The notes under the pieces: generated by a model | Seen by the model: the letters and a program-made list of their open reading frames with translations, nothing else | Database searches by the model: none | Told to the model about the DNA's origin: nothing | Position numbers and translations under genes: made by a program | Assembly (NCBI GenBank): GCA_021845945.1 | Contig: JAJZRD010000020.1 | Location: forward strand, 1-32,442 | Source of the DNA: Chloroflexota bacterium | Lineage (GTDB): Bacteria > Chloroflexota > UBA6077 | DNA length: 32,442 bases | Direction: 5' to 3' | Part shown: positions 1 through 7,404 of the stretch, piece after piece | How positions within the stretch are numbered: the stretch's first letter is position 1 | How the letters are laid out: the number at the start of each line of letters is the position of its first letter

Positions 1-1
1 G

Positions 2-757
2 CTGGAGCTGCTCACCTTCCCCGAGATCGCCCGCTGGTGGATGGACAAGATCTTCCCGGTCCAGCGGAGGCTGGTCCAGGTGGCCCGTCCGATAGTGAAG
101 AGCGTCACCGGAATGCCGATGCCCGGCGACGACGTTTACGACGCCGCCGAAGGGCTCTTCCACCAGCTGGACATGATGCAGAAGCTGCTGACGGACCCCT
201 CTCTGACCTCCATCCGGCTGGTGATCAACGCGGAGAAGATGGTGGTCAAGGAGGCGATGCGGACCACCACCTACCTGAATCTCTACAACTACCCCTGCGA
301 CCTGGTGGTGTGCAATCGGGTGATCCCCGACCTTGTGACCGACAGCTACTTCGATACCTGGAAGGCATCTCAGGCCCGCTACATCCGGATGGTGGAGGAG
401 GGGTTCGCTCCAACGCCCATCCGCTACGTGCCGCTGATGGATAGGGAGATCGTGGGCCTCCAGACCCTGGAGGACGTGGGGGAGAAGCTGTTCGGCAAGG
501 ACGACCCGATCGCCGTGTTCCACAAGGGCCGCAGCTACGACTTCGAGAAGCTCGACCGAGGCTACCAACTGCTGCTGCCGCTCACCTTTGCCAGCAAGGA
601 TGACGTGGACTTGAGGCAGGTAGGGGACGAGCTGGTGCTCCAGGTGGGCAACCAGAGGCGCACCCTGATCCTTCCCAGAGCCCTGGTAGGGATGGAGATT
701 CAGGGGGCCAAGATGGAGGGGGACACCCTCAAGGTTCGGTTCGCACCGGCGGAATGA
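2..757 (+). CDS. ArsA-family ATPase, C-terminal part (5' end outside window)
   Basis: The reading frame is open from base 2, so the N-terminus with the P-loop is missing and 251 residues remain. Text such as LLTDPSLTSIRLVINAEKM followed by NLYNYPCDLVVCNRVIP is typical of the ArsA/GET3 deviant-Walker ATPases. The last ~60 residues (from about DVDLRQVGDELVLQVGN) resemble the small beta-sandwich (HSP20-like) domain found at the end of many bacterial ArsA homologues. Bacterial members outside ars operons usually have unknown clients, and no arsenite permease or ArsR is visible here, so an arsenic role is not supported. The stop overlaps a possible ATG of the next frame (ATGA), but the better start for that gene lies 45 bases further on. 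The family call is fairly firm; the substrate is unknown. Confidence 0.85.
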   Translation: MELLTFPEIARWWMDKIFPVQRRLVQVARPIVKSVTGMPMPGDDVYDAAEGLFHQLDMMQKLLTDPSLTSIRLVINAEKMVVKEAMRTTTYLNLYNYPCDLVVCNRVIPDLVTDSYFDTWKASQARYIRMVEEGFAPTPIRYVPLMDREIVGLQTLEDVGEKLFGKDDPIAVFHKGRSYDFEKLDRGYQLLLPLTFASKDDVDLRQVGDELVLQVGNQRRTLILPRALVGMEIQGAKMEGDTLKVRFAPAE

Positions 758-801
758 CATATGCCCAGGGATTGCCGAGTCTCTGGATAGGGAGGTGCAT
801 C

Positions 802-1095
802 GTGGCAGAGAAGAGGGCGAGGGACATCGATCTGGACTACGACGAGGAGAGGGTGTTGACCCTCAAGATCAGCCTCGAAGGTCCCGCCGAGCTGGTTTCC
901 TGGATCCGGGAGAACACCCCCGGGATGATGGGAAGGCGTCTCACCGGCCTCGTGCCAGGCGAGTTTCGCGAGCACGTAAGGGCGGCGCAGCGCGAGCAGA
1001 TGCTGGCCTTCCGGAGCCTCCTGGACGCCATGATAGGCCGGATGGAGCGGGAGGAGAAGCCCCGCCGCCGAGCCACCAAGGTCGAGGTCGAGTAA
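802..1095 (+). CDS. Small conserved hypothetical protein downstream of ArsA
   Basis: A 97-residue, highly charged soluble protein with no signal peptide or membrane segment. I chose the GTG at 802 because GGAGG (791-795) sits six bases before it. An upstream in-frame ATG at 754 overlaps the ArsA stop but has no well-spaced ribosome site, and its extra 16 residues look non-native. The middle reads LKISLEGPAELVSWIRENTP and the tail is basic (EEKPRRRATKVEVE), suggesting a small alpha/beta domain followed by helices. I recognise no named family. Its position 44 bases behind the ArsA gene on the same strand suggests co-transcription and perhaps a shared function. Confidence 0.7.
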   Translation: MAEKRARDIDLDYDEERVLTLKISLEGPAELVSWIRENTPGMMGRRLTGLVPGEFREHVRAAQREQMLAFRSLLDAMIGRMEREEKPRRRATKVEVE

Positions 1096-1107
1096 CCCAT
1101 TCACCAT

Positions 1108-1128
1108 CCCTCTCCCTCTGGGAGAGGG
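1108..1128. terminator. Perfect 9-bp hairpin between convergent genes
   Basis: CCCTCTCCC, loop TCT, GGGAGAGGG. It lies between the stops of the ArsA-partner gene (1095) and the minus-strand cyclophilin-like gene (1156). It has no long U tract, so it may end transcription from either side only weakly. The same core recurs at 6369-6387 and 32305-32325, so it is also a dispersed repeat. Confidence 0.45.
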
Positions 1129-1155
1129 GGTAAGATCCCGTCGCCCCGTCTGGAC

Positions 1156-1524
1156 CTAGGCTCGCTCCAGGGCGATCTTCGCCCCGGAGGGGACCTTCGC
1201 GAACTGCTTCGGGTCCCCCTCCACCTTGCCGAAGACCGTGACCTCGCTGGCGGGGCGGATCTCGTTGCCCCGGCTGGCCGGGGTAGGGCCGAAGAAGATG
1301 CAGAAGGCGGTGCCCGGCGCCCAGTAGCCCAGATCGCCTAGCTCCACCACCTCTTGCCCTCGCTCCGTCCCCAGCCGGACGGGAATGGAGAAGTAGATCT
1401 CGTCCCCCCAGCTGCTGGCCCTGGCCTCGATAGGCAGGGCCGACCATATGGCCTCCGCCGTCTTGGTGTCGTTGAGCTGGGCGGTCGCCGTGACGTCGCC
1501 CGCCTTGATGAGGATCTTCCTCAT
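1156..1524 (-). CDS. Cyclophilin-like domain protein (TM1367/DUF369-type)
   Basis: A 122-residue single-domain protein with no signal peptide. The pattern of a short beta start (MRKILIKAGDVTATAQL), an acid-rich turn (NDTKTAEAIWSALPI), WGDEIYFSIPV and a glycine-rich LGDLGYWAPGTAFCIFFGPTPAS segment is the signature of the small bacterial cyclophilin-like family. These have the cyclophilin barrel fold but usually lack the residues for proline isomerase activity; their role is unknown. The start ATG at 1524 is preceded on the minus strand by a weak GGGTGA site. The gene is separated from upstream YchF by 54 bases that carry a GGGCTCAGCACCC repeat, and it could be co-transcribed with YchF. Confidence 0.75.
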   Translation of the reverse strand: MRKILIKAGDVTATAQLNDTKTAEAIWSALPIEARASSWGDEIYFSIPVRLGTERGQEVVELGDLGYWAPGTAFCIFFGPTPASRGNEIRPASEVTVFGKVEGDPKQFAKVPSGAKIALERA

Positions 1525-1529
1525 TTCTC

Positions 1530-1577
1530 GTCACCCTAACCCCGACCCAGCACTCAGGGCTCAGCACCCAGGACTGG
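1530..1577. repeat. GGGCTCAGCACCC-type short repeat tract
   Basis: CAGCACTCAGGGCTCAGCACCCAGGACT-like sequence between the cyclophilin-like gene and YchF. The same kind of sequence (GGGCTCAGGACCGAGCACC) occurs inside the histidine-kinase gene at 24088-24161, which marks it as a dispersed repeat and not a local feature. Confidence 0.45.
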
Positions 1578-1578
1578 A

Positions 1579-2679
1579 TCAGACGTTGAAGAGGATGTTC
1601 ATGATGTCGCCGTCCTGGACCGGGTAGACCTTGCCCTCCAGCCTCAGCAACCCGTGTTTCCGGGCCTCGGCCATGCTGCCCCCCACGCCCATCAGGTCGG
1701 AGTAGCGCACCACCTCTGCCCGGATGAAGCCCCGCTCCAGATCGGAGTGGATGACCCCCGCCGCCTGCTGAGCGGGGGTGTTCCGGCGTATAGTCCACGC
1801 CCGGACCTCGTCGGGGCCCACGGTCAGGAAGGATACGTAGTCCAGCAGCTGGTAGGAGAGGGCGATCACCCGATCCACCCCCGGCTCGCTGATGCCCATG
1901 GCCTCCAGGAACTGCCGCCGCTCCTCGGGCTCCAGCTCCGCCACCTCGGACTCCACCTTTCCGGCCAGGGCGGTGAAGGCGGTGCGCGGCACGCCGTACC
2001 CCTGGCCCGCCTCAGCTTGGATCTCCTCGGCCCGGGGTAGCTGCTCCTCGTCCAGGTTCAGTACGTGCAGCAGCGGCTTGGCGGTGAGAAACTGGAAAGC
2101 CTTGATGGCCTGCTGCTCCTCCTCGGTGAGTTGCTGGGCGCGGATCGGGATCTCCTTCTCGAGGTTGGCCTTCAGCCGAGAGAGCAGCTCCACCTCCCGC
2201 TCCCCTGCCTCCCGCTCCTGCACCTTCACCTTGTGGACGGACTCCTTCAGCCGCTCCATCCTCCGCTCGATGATGGCCAGATCCGAGTAGGCCAGCTCCA
2301 GATCCATGGTGGCCACGTCGCGGGCCGGGTCCACAGTATCCTCGGGGTGGGGTACCGACTCGTCCCGGAAGACCCGAACCACGTTCAGCAGGGCATCGGC
2401 CTTGCTGATCTGGTTCAGCAGCCGGCCGGATATCCCCTCCTCCTTGGAACCACCCTTCACCACACCGCCGGCGTCCACGTACTCCACGGTGGCGTGGACT
2501 ACCTTCTTGGGCTTGAAGATCTTGGCCAACTCCTCCAGGCGGGGATCCGGGACCTGGACGACGGCCAGGTTGGCGTCGGTAGAGGTGGAGTAGCCACCGG
2601 TCTTGGCGCGCGCACCGGTGAGGGCGTTGAAGACGGTGGTCTTGCCCGACAACGGCAAGCCGATGATGGCGATCTGCAC
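1579..2679 (-). CDS. ychF: Ribosome-binding ATPase YchF (Obg-related, TGS domain)
   Basis: A 366-residue cytoplasmic P-loop protein. The N-terminus has the G1 motif GLPLSGKT (residues 7-14) instead of the usual GLPNVGKS. The specificity loop reads NLDE (in HVLNLDEEQL), matching the NxxE form that makes YchF prefer ATP over GTP. A charged helical coiled-coil arm (roughly residues 120-200) follows the first half of the G domain. The last ~80 residues form the TGS domain, with RAWTIRRNTPAQQAAGVIHSDLERGF spread across it and the conserved end VYPVQDGDIMNILFNV. YchF binds the 70S ribosome and is linked to stress and translation control. Start is GTG at 2679, with AGGGGG nine bases upstream. Length is normal for the family. 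Confidence 0.93.
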   Translation of the reverse strand: MQIAIIGLPLSGKTTVFNALTGARAKTGGYSTSTDANLAVVQVPDPRLEELAKIFKPKKVVHATVEYVDAGGVVKGGSKEEGISGRLLNQISKADALLNVVRVFRDESVPHPEDTVDPARDVATMDLELAYSDLAIIERRMERLKESVHKVKVQEREAGEREVELLSRLKANLEKEIPIRAQQLTEEEQQAIKAFQFLTAKPLLHVLNLDEEQLPRAEEIQAEAGQGYGVPRTAFTALAGKVESEVAELEPEERRQFLEAMGISEPGVDRVIALSYQLLDYVSFLTVGPDEVRAWTIRRNTPAQQAAGVIHSDLERGFIRAEVVRYSDLMGVGGSMAEARKHGLLRLEGKVYPVQDGDIMNILFNV

Positions 2680-2737
2680 GAAGTGATACCCCCTGCTAGT
2701 CTATCTTCAATAATAGCACAGGGGGACAGCTTAGAGC

Positions 2738-2796
2738 GGTAGGAGCCGGCTCCTGCCGGCGATCCGACCGCTGATGGCTGATAGCTGATGGCTAGT
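2738..2796. repeat. Dispersed repeats between glycosidase gene and YchF
   Basis: Two common repeat types sit side by side. One is GTAGGAGCCGGCTCCTGCCGGCG, with a palindromic GGAGCCGGCTCC core. The other is a GCTGATGGCTGATAGCTGATGGCTA tract that runs into the 3' end of the glycosidase gene. The second type recurs at 15890-15965 and 16060-16105. Confidence 0.5.
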
Positions 2797-4396
2797 TTCC
2801 GTCCGATATGACCGGGCCGCCGCCGAAGGGTTTCGGGGGATTTGGCGGTCCCTTGCCGCCCTGAAGCTGCCCATGTCGCAGCGTTAGGATCTTTGCCGGA
2901 TCCACGGCATGGACCAGCTCCTCCGCCACCAATCCGATCCTCAGTCCCCCCTCCACTATCCTCCGGGCGGTGGCGTAGATGTCCCATGCCGGCGAGTCGA
3001 CCCCGGAAAGCTGGGCCACCTCGCTGCTGGGCCACACCAGGTAGAGATCCGGATTGGGCGGAGAGGCCGTCGCCACGCTCGCCTCCCGCCCTCTGAGCCA
3101 CCGGGCGGTGGCGGCGAAGGCACCGTATTGAGGCTTCCTCTTCCCCTTCTCATCCAGCACCCCGTAGTTGCCCCCGTCCCGGCGGTTGTCCCGCCACTCG
3201 AAGTAGAAGACGCCGCTGGCGCCCCCTTCCAGGGCCTGAGAGACGAACTTCTGGGTTTCCTCACCGGTGGGATCGCCGTCCTTGCTGTTGAGCTCCATCA
3301 CCCACACAGGCTTCTGCCAGTAGCGGGCGAGCATGTCCGAGGTGAGGAGGAAGTAGCTGGCATCTTCTATGCTGTCAGGATATAGGTCGTAGCCGACGAT
3401 ATCCGCGTCTCGGTAGATGTGCAGGGGGGAGACACCGGTATAGGGTTGCTCGCCCCACCACCACCAAGCCATCTCAGCCACGATAACTGGATGGCTGGCA
3501 TCGGTCCCCTTGAGAGCCCGGGCCAACTCTCCCGTGAAGTCGGCCAGGTTGTCGTATCCGAACTGCCGCCAGTCGGACCACTGTCTGAGCGCGGCACCCT
3601 GCAGCGGGGAATTGCTCTCGGTCCCGCGCACCGGTTCCACCTCCTCGAAGGAGGTATAGGTGGTGGACCAGATCTTGTTCAGCTGCTCGACGTACCCGTA
3701 CTTCCGTAGCAACCACTGTTGGAAGGCAGCCACCGAATAGGGATTGTAGTCGTAGAGCCGGTTCGGATCGTAGCGGGGTTCGTTCAGCACTTGGTAAGCA
3801 AGGACGGCGGGGTGGTTCTTTATGTGGTTAGCGGTGGCCTCCAGGTAGACGCGCAGCAGCTGCCGGTAGCCGGGGTAGTTGATGCTGGGAAGGTCGTCCA
3901 GGGGAACCTTGCCGTCCTGATCGACCGAGCTCCACTCGAAGTAGCGCGGCCAGAACCAGATGGGTGTGTTGAAATCCCGCGTGGTGTGGGAGAAGACCAC
4001 CACCACGTACAGGCCGTGCCTGTTGGCCCTGTCGAGGAACTCATCCAGGACGGAGAAGCGGTAGTGGCCCGGCAGGAGAGGCACCACGTCCCTCCATCCC
4101 AGGTCGATGCGCACCGTGTTCAGCCCCAGATCCCGCATCGCCTGCAGGTCGTCGTCCCAACTGCCCCTGTGGTAGGTGAAGTGGTAGCTGACACCTATGG
4201 GGACGAAGGGCTTGCCGTCCACCACCAACAGCTTCTTGCCGGCGGACCCGGTCGCCTCGTCGGTGACGGAGCCGACCTTCACCTCGGCGGGGCGGGCGGG
4301 ATAGCGGGCAGACGGAGCAGGAGCCAGGGGGTTGAGCAACAAAGTCAACAGCCCCAGGCGGAGAAGCGGTCCCACGATAACCATGGAAAAAGCCAC
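2792..4396 (-). CDS. Secreted glycoside hydrolase, clan GH-A (GH5/GH42-like)
   Basis: A 534-residue protein starting at GTG 4396, with GGAGG five bases upstream. A hydrophobic N-terminus (residues 5-29) suggests export or membrane anchoring. The body is a clan GH-A TIM barrel: VRIDLGWRDVVP early, HPAVLAYQVLNEPRYD with the likely acid/base Glu206, and KPVWVMELNSKDGDP with the likely nucleophile Glu368. A GVFYFEWRDNRRDGGNYGV segment follows the barrel, as in GH42/GH5 enzymes. The C-terminal ~90 residues (from DLYLVWPSSEV) resemble part of the glutamine-amidotransferase-like domain of GH42 beta-galactosidases. The last 25 residues are Pro/Gly/Lys-rich and low in complexity. Substrate cannot be told. 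It is divergent from the membrane glycosyltransferase that starts at 4813. Confidence 0.8.
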   Translation of the reverse strand: MAFSMVIVGPLLRLGLLTLLLNPLAPAPSARYPARPAEVKVGSVTDEATGSAGKKLLVVDGKPFVPIGVSYHFTYHRGSWDDDLQAMRDLGLNTVRIDLGWRDVVPLLPGHYRFSVLDEFLDRANRHGLYVVVVFSHTTRDFNTPIWFWPRYFEWSSVDQDGKVPLDDLPSINYPGYRQLLRVYLEATANHIKNHPAVLAYQVLNEPRYDPNRLYDYNPYSVAAFQQWLLRKYGYVEQLNKIWSTTYTSFEEVEPVRGTESNSPLQGAALRQWSDWRQFGYDNLADFTGELARALKGTDASHPVIVAEMAWWWWGEQPYTGVSPLHIYRDADIVGYDLYPDSIEDASYFLLTSDMLARYWQKPVWVMELNSKDGDPTGEETQKFVSQALEGGASGVFYFEWRDNRRDGGNYGVLDEKGKRKPQYGAFAATARWLRGREASVATASPPNPDLYLVWPSSEVAQLSGVDSPAWDIYATARRIVEGGLRIGLVAEELVHAVDPAKILTLRHGQLQGGKGPPNPPKPFGGGPVISDGN

Positions 4397-4480
4397 CGTG
4401 ACCTCCGCCTATTGGCGCGCGCAGGTGGGGAATGGTGCTGTGCTGGAAGGTCCCGCGGTGCCCGAGATTGCTGCGCGCCG

Positions 4481-4509
4481 ATCATAGCAGAGGGCGGGGG
4501 TTGACACAA
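4481..4509 (-). promoter_or_regulatory. Candidate sigma-70-type promoter for the glycosidase gene
   Basis: On the minus strand, TTGTGT (4509-4504) and TATGAT (4486-4481) are exactly 17 bases apart, with TGC directly before the -10 box as an extended -10. Transcription would begin near 4474, giving a leader of about 78 bases before the GTG at 4396. Confidence 0.5.
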
Positions 4510-4601
4510 GACCGCAATCTTTGCCAGGGGTTAGCCGGCTGCAGCCTCTACTACTTGGGTTTAGCCCGTGTCCCAAGCCGCCAAGCCGCAGGCCGGCCAA
4601 A

Positions 4602-4617
4602 TTGGCATATTTCTTGC
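4602..4617 (+). promoter_or_regulatory. Candidate sigma-54 (-24/-12) promoter for the glycosyltransferase gene
   Basis: TTGGCATATTTCTTGC matches the YTGGCAY-N5-TTGC consensus. The invariant GG (4604-4605) and GC (4616-4617) are separated by exactly ten bases. It would start transcription near 4628, about 185 bases before the gene. Whether this organism has RpoN cannot be seen here. Confidence 0.35.
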
Positions 4618-4657
4618 CCCCCCTTCGGAAAGGCGCAAATCGATCGCCTCTGTTCCA

Positions 4658-4732
4658 CGGTCGGGCAGCCTCACTGGCGGCAAGGGTGGAGCGGGGAAGG
4701 ATCGCGATCCTCGAACCCGTGGCGCCCGACCG
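4658..4732 (+). promoter_or_regulatory. Structured 5' leader of the glycosyltransferase gene
   Basis: An outer stem pairs CGGTCGGGC (4658-4666) with GCCCGACCG (4724-4732), nine perfect base pairs. Inside are a GCC..GGC hairpin (about 4668-4678), a GGGT/ACCC pairing and a perfect 14-base palindrome AGGATCGCGATCCT (4698-4711). The nested arrangement suggests a folded leader RNA or a cis-regulatory element. It matches none of the riboswitch classes I know (checked by eye against c-di-GMP-I, c-di-AMP, cobalamin and TPP cores). Confidence 0.35.
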
Positions 4733-4812
4733 AACCAGCGGTGGGCTGGCGGGGGAATCCAACGGCGGACTAACCCAGGTCAAACCCGGATAACGAACAG
4801 TTGGAGTGCACG

Positions 4813-6360
4813 ATGCTACGTGACAGGCTTGGCCAGTTTGAGGCCGTCCAGACCCATGCGGAGGAGATCTCCAAAGCCGAAGTCAGCCTGTGGGAACGAG
4901 TTCCAGGGATGATCAGCTGGGTAGTGATCCTGGCCCCCATCTGGCTGACCCTGCTTTCCCCCGTCATGGGGATCGCCTTGGTGGTGCTGGCCACGGCCTA
5001 CTTCGCCGCTCGAAACTCCTACTACGGGCTCAGAGCCCTGCCCAACCGCCAGCGGGTCCTGAAGGCCCGCGGCGAGGACTGGCTGCGGCGTCTCGAGGCG
5101 ATTCAACAGGACATACCGGATTGGCGAAGCTGCCGGGTCACCCTGATGATCCGGGCCTACCACGAGAAGAACCTGGAGATGCTTCGGGATACCGTGGCCT
5201 CCATCGAGGCCTCCAACTGGCCCAGAGAGCAGGCCAAGCTGGCCAATGTGGAGGTGCTTTTCGCCACCGAGGAGGACGATCCCTACACCCCTCCCCTGGT
5301 GGACAGGCTGGCAAAGGAGTTCGCGGGCCGGCTACACATTCGGCAGATCAAGCACCCGGCGGAGCCCAACACCTTGCCCGGCCCCTCCACGGCCATGAAC
5401 TACGTGGGACGCGCCCTCTACCGGGAAACGATCCGCGACGGCATCGACCCGCGGTACTGGCTGATAGCCGACTTCGACGCCGACACACTGTTCGACCCCC
5501 AGTACCTGCCCTGCCTGGTCTACACCTTCGTCACCGATCCCCATCGGGACCTGCGGGCATACCAGCCCGCGGTGATGTTCACCACCGATTACTGGAAGGC
5601 GCCTCTCCACAGCCGGCTGGCCGCCATAGGCACCTCGGTGCTCACCCTGGGGTGGAACAAGAAGCCCGAGATCGCCTTCACCGGCGCCGCCGCCAGCCTG
5701 GAAACCCTGCACAGCGTCGGTTTCTGGCCGACCAACTCCCACAGCCAGGACTCCGGGATCGAGCTGCGCTTCAGGATGAAGTACGGACGGAGCTTCCGAG
5801 TGGCCGGCTTGCCGGTGCCGCTCTGGGTATACCCCGTTATGGCCACGGGTTCGCAGACCACGAGGAGAGAGAAGCTGGAGGCCTACTGGCGCAGCTACAA
5901 GGCACTCTTCCGCCAGAGTGCCCGGTGGCGGGAAGGCCCTCTGGACGAGTTCGTCGAGGCTTCCGGCAAGGGCCGGCCATGGCTCGCCCTCAACCGCCTC
6001 TGGAACGGCTTGGAGCGGGACACCATGACGATGATGCCCGGCTACGGGCTGATAGCGGCCTCGGCCCTGGTGGATCCCAACCTGGTGACTTTCACCTACG
6101 ACACCCTCAAGCCCGCGGTCGGCATCGGCCTGACACTGGTAAGCCTTCTGGGGCTAGTGGTGTTCTGGAAGGTGCTGGGGGACAGGGAGTTGGTGTTGGG
6201 GGATAGACGGCGCAACCGGAGGGCTCAGGAGCTGTTCCTCTTCTGGCTGGTGTTCAGCATCTACGTGCCCATCTTCACTTCCATCGCCGGGTTGAAGACC
6301 TCCACCCTCTATGCGCTGGGCAAGCGGCCGCGAGGACACTTCATGCCGACACCGAAGTAA
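4813..6360 (+). CDS. Membrane-associated family 2 glycosyltransferase
   Basis: A 515-residue protein. I chose ATG 4813, with GGAG (4803-4806) six bases upstream, over the in-frame TTG at 4801. A hydrophobic pair of helices near the N-terminus (about 30-68) precedes a GT-A catalytic domain: VTLMIRAYHEKNLEMLRDTVASI as the nucleotide-sugar binding start, DFDADT (about 220-225) as the metal-binding acidic motif, and FTGAAASL then HSQDSGIELRF as the acceptor/catalytic part in the place of the ED and Q-x-x-R-W motifs of processive GT2 enzymes. Two further hydrophobic segments lie near the C-terminus (about 432-455 and 472-495). This suggests a membrane enzyme of envelope or exopolysaccharide assembly. 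No PilZ domain is visible. The sugar and acceptor are unknown. Confidence 0.8.
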   Translation: MLRDRLGQFEAVQTHAEEISKAEVSLWERVPGMISWVVILAPIWLTLLSPVMGIALVVLATAYFAARNSYYGLRALPNRQRVLKARGEDWLRRLEAIQQDIPDWRSCRVTLMIRAYHEKNLEMLRDTVASIEASNWPREQAKLANVEVLFATEEDDPYTPPLVDRLAKEFAGRLHIRQIKHPAEPNTLPGPSTAMNYVGRALYRETIRDGIDPRYWLIADFDADTLFDPQYLPCLVYTFVTDPHRDLRAYQPAVMFTTDYWKAPLHSRLAAIGTSVLTLGWNKKPEIAFTGAAASLETLHSVGFWPTNSHSQDSGIELRFRMKYGRSFRVAGLPVPLWVYPVMATGSQTTRREKLEAYWRSYKALFRQSARWREGPLDEFVEASGKGRPWLALNRLWNGLERDTMTMMPGYGLIAASALVDPNLVTFTYDTLKPAVGIGLTLVSLLGLVVFWKVLGDRELVLGDRRRNRRAQELFLFWLVFSIYVPIFTSIAGLKTSTLYALGKRPRGHFMPTPK

Positions 6361-6368
6361 CACTTCTT

Positions 6369-6415
6369 CCCTCTCCCCCTGGGAGAGGAGTGAACATGCC
6401 AGAGGGCATGTTCAC
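6369..6415. terminator. Double hairpin between convergent genes
   Basis: The first hairpin has CCTCTCCC/GGGAGAGG arms (6369-6387), the dispersed type. Directly after it comes a perfect 11-bp stem with a four-base loop: GTGAACATGCC, AGAG, GGCATGTTCAC (6390-6415). They lie between the stops of the glycosyltransferase (6360) and the HPRT fusion gene (6481), so a bidirectional terminator role is reasonable. The second hairpin interrupts what elsewhere is a continuous repeat (..GGGAGAGG..GGTGAGGGCT). Confidence 0.5.
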
Positions 6416-6480
6416 GGGGTGAGGGCTGGGACGGCAGCAGACGATGAGCCCTCACCCTCCCCCGGGGGCAGCGAGCGCCC

Positions 6481-7404
6481 CTACTCCCGATACGCCTCGG
6501 GCTTCAGAACGCAGAGGTAGGGGAGATTGCGGTACAGCTCCCGGTAGTCCAGGCCGTAACCCACCACGAAGTCGTCCGGGATCTCGAAGGCCACGTAGTC
6601 CAGGGGAACCTCCACCAACCGCCGGGCTCGCTTATCCAGAAGGGTGCACACCCGCAGGCTGGCCGGTCTGCGGGCTCGGAGGTAGGTGAGGATGTACCGG
6701 AGGGTGAAACCGGTATCCACTATGTCCTCCACCAGCAGCAGCTGCTCGCCCTCAATGGAGAGGTCCAGGTCCTTCAGGATCCGGACCGCGTCGGAATCGG
6801 AGCCGTTGCGGGTGTACTTGGTGATGAACATGTAGTCGGTGGTCGCCGGCACGCTCAACTGCCTCATCAGGTCGGTCATGAAGAAGGCGACTCCCTTCAG
6901 GATACCCACCAACCGTACCTGCTGGCCAGCATAGTCCTGGGAGATCTGGTTCGCCAGCTCCTGCACCCTTCTCTGGATCTCATCCGCACTGAGCAGGATG
7001 TGGTCGATGTTCTCCAGGGTGGTAGGGGTCAGCGCCCGGTAGCCGTACTTGTCCAGCAGACTCTGGTAGTCCTTCCGGTAGAGGAGCCGGACGTTCACCT
7101 CCGGATACAGCTCCCGCAGCTCCCGCAGCTTCCGGTTCTTCCTGGTGACCAGGCTCTGCTTCATGGTGGTCAACTCGACGTAGAGGTCGAGCCCCGGCAG
7201 GTAAAAGTCGGGGGTGAACATCTCGGTGACCCGATCCCCCTCCCAGCGCAGGGGAAAGGACCTGGGCTCGTACACCCACTTGATGCGGTAGAAGTCGAGG
7301 ATGCGGGCGAACTCCTCCTCACTGGGGTGGACGAAGCGAGGCCTCGACCGTCGTCGATCCCGCTTGGGATAGCGGGTGCTCGGGACGGGCTGTCTGGCAC
7401 TCAC
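6481..7404 (-). CDS. PD-(D/E)XK-like domain fused to hypoxanthine phosphoribosyltransferase
   Basis: A 307-residue protein, about 120 residues longer than ordinary HPRT. The C-terminal part (about 128-307) is a complete HPRT: LVGILKGVAFFMTDLMRQL, an acidic YTRNGSDSDAVRILKDLD loop, the PRPP motif LLLVEDIVDTGFTL (222-235) and DFVVGYGLDYRELYRNLPY near the end. It should salvage hypoxanthine/guanine with PRPP. Residues ~24-115 look like a PD-(D/E)XK nuclease fold: HPSEEEFARILDFYRIKWVYEP, then TPDFYLP with Asp66, then YVELTT with Glu77; the usual Lys two positions after the Glu is Thr79. Start is GTG 7404, overlapping the stop of the upstream PBP gene (GTGA), so translation is probably coupled. 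The HPRT call is strong, the nuclease-fold call moderate. Confidence 0.88.
   Translation of the reverse strand: MSARQPVPSTRYPKRDRRRSRPRFVHPSEEEFARILDFYRIKWVYEPRSFPLRWEGDRVTEMFTPDFYLPGLDLYVELTTMKQSLVTRKNRKLRELRELYPEVNVRLLYRKDYQSLLDKYGYRALTPTTLENIDHILLSADEIQRRVQELANQISQDYAGQQVRLVGILKGVAFFMTDLMRQLSVPATTDYMFITKYTRNGSDSDAVRILKDLDLSIEGEQLLLVEDIVDTGFTLRYILTYLRARRPASLRVCTLLDKRARRLVEVPLDYVAFEIPDDFVVGYGLDYRELYRNLPYLCVLKPEAYRE

Larger units (their letters stand above)
4397..4812. other. 416-bp divergent intergenic region
   Basis: It separates the minus-strand glycosidase from the plus-strand glycosyltransferase. It holds a sigma-70-type promoter for the glycosidase (4481-4509), a sigma-54-like promoter for the glycosyltransferase (4602-4617) and a strongly self-complementary leader (4658-4732). 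I see no gene in it; short open frames on both strands lack coding signs. Confidence 0.6.

Noticed and set aside
41..757. Arsenic-resistance operon
   Set aside because: Only an ArsA-family C-terminus is visible; no arsB, arsR, arsC or arsD. The family has many members without arsenic roles.
754..1095. Longer start (ATG 754) for the ArsA partner gene, overlapping the previous stop
   Set aside because: GTG 802 has a far better GGAGG site and spacing; the added residues look non-native.
4501..4506. Perfect TTGACA on the plus strand as a -35 box for the glycosyltransferase
   Set aside because: No acceptable -10 box at 16-18 bases downstream. On the minus strand the same region forms the -35 box of the glycosidase promoter.
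4640..4780. Known riboswitch (c-di-GMP-I, c-di-AMP, cobalamin) in the glycosyltransferase leader
   Set aside because: Some short matches (GGCAAG, GGGGGAATCC, GACCGAACC) occur, but the conserved core order of these classes is not present. Reported instead as a structured leader of unknown class.
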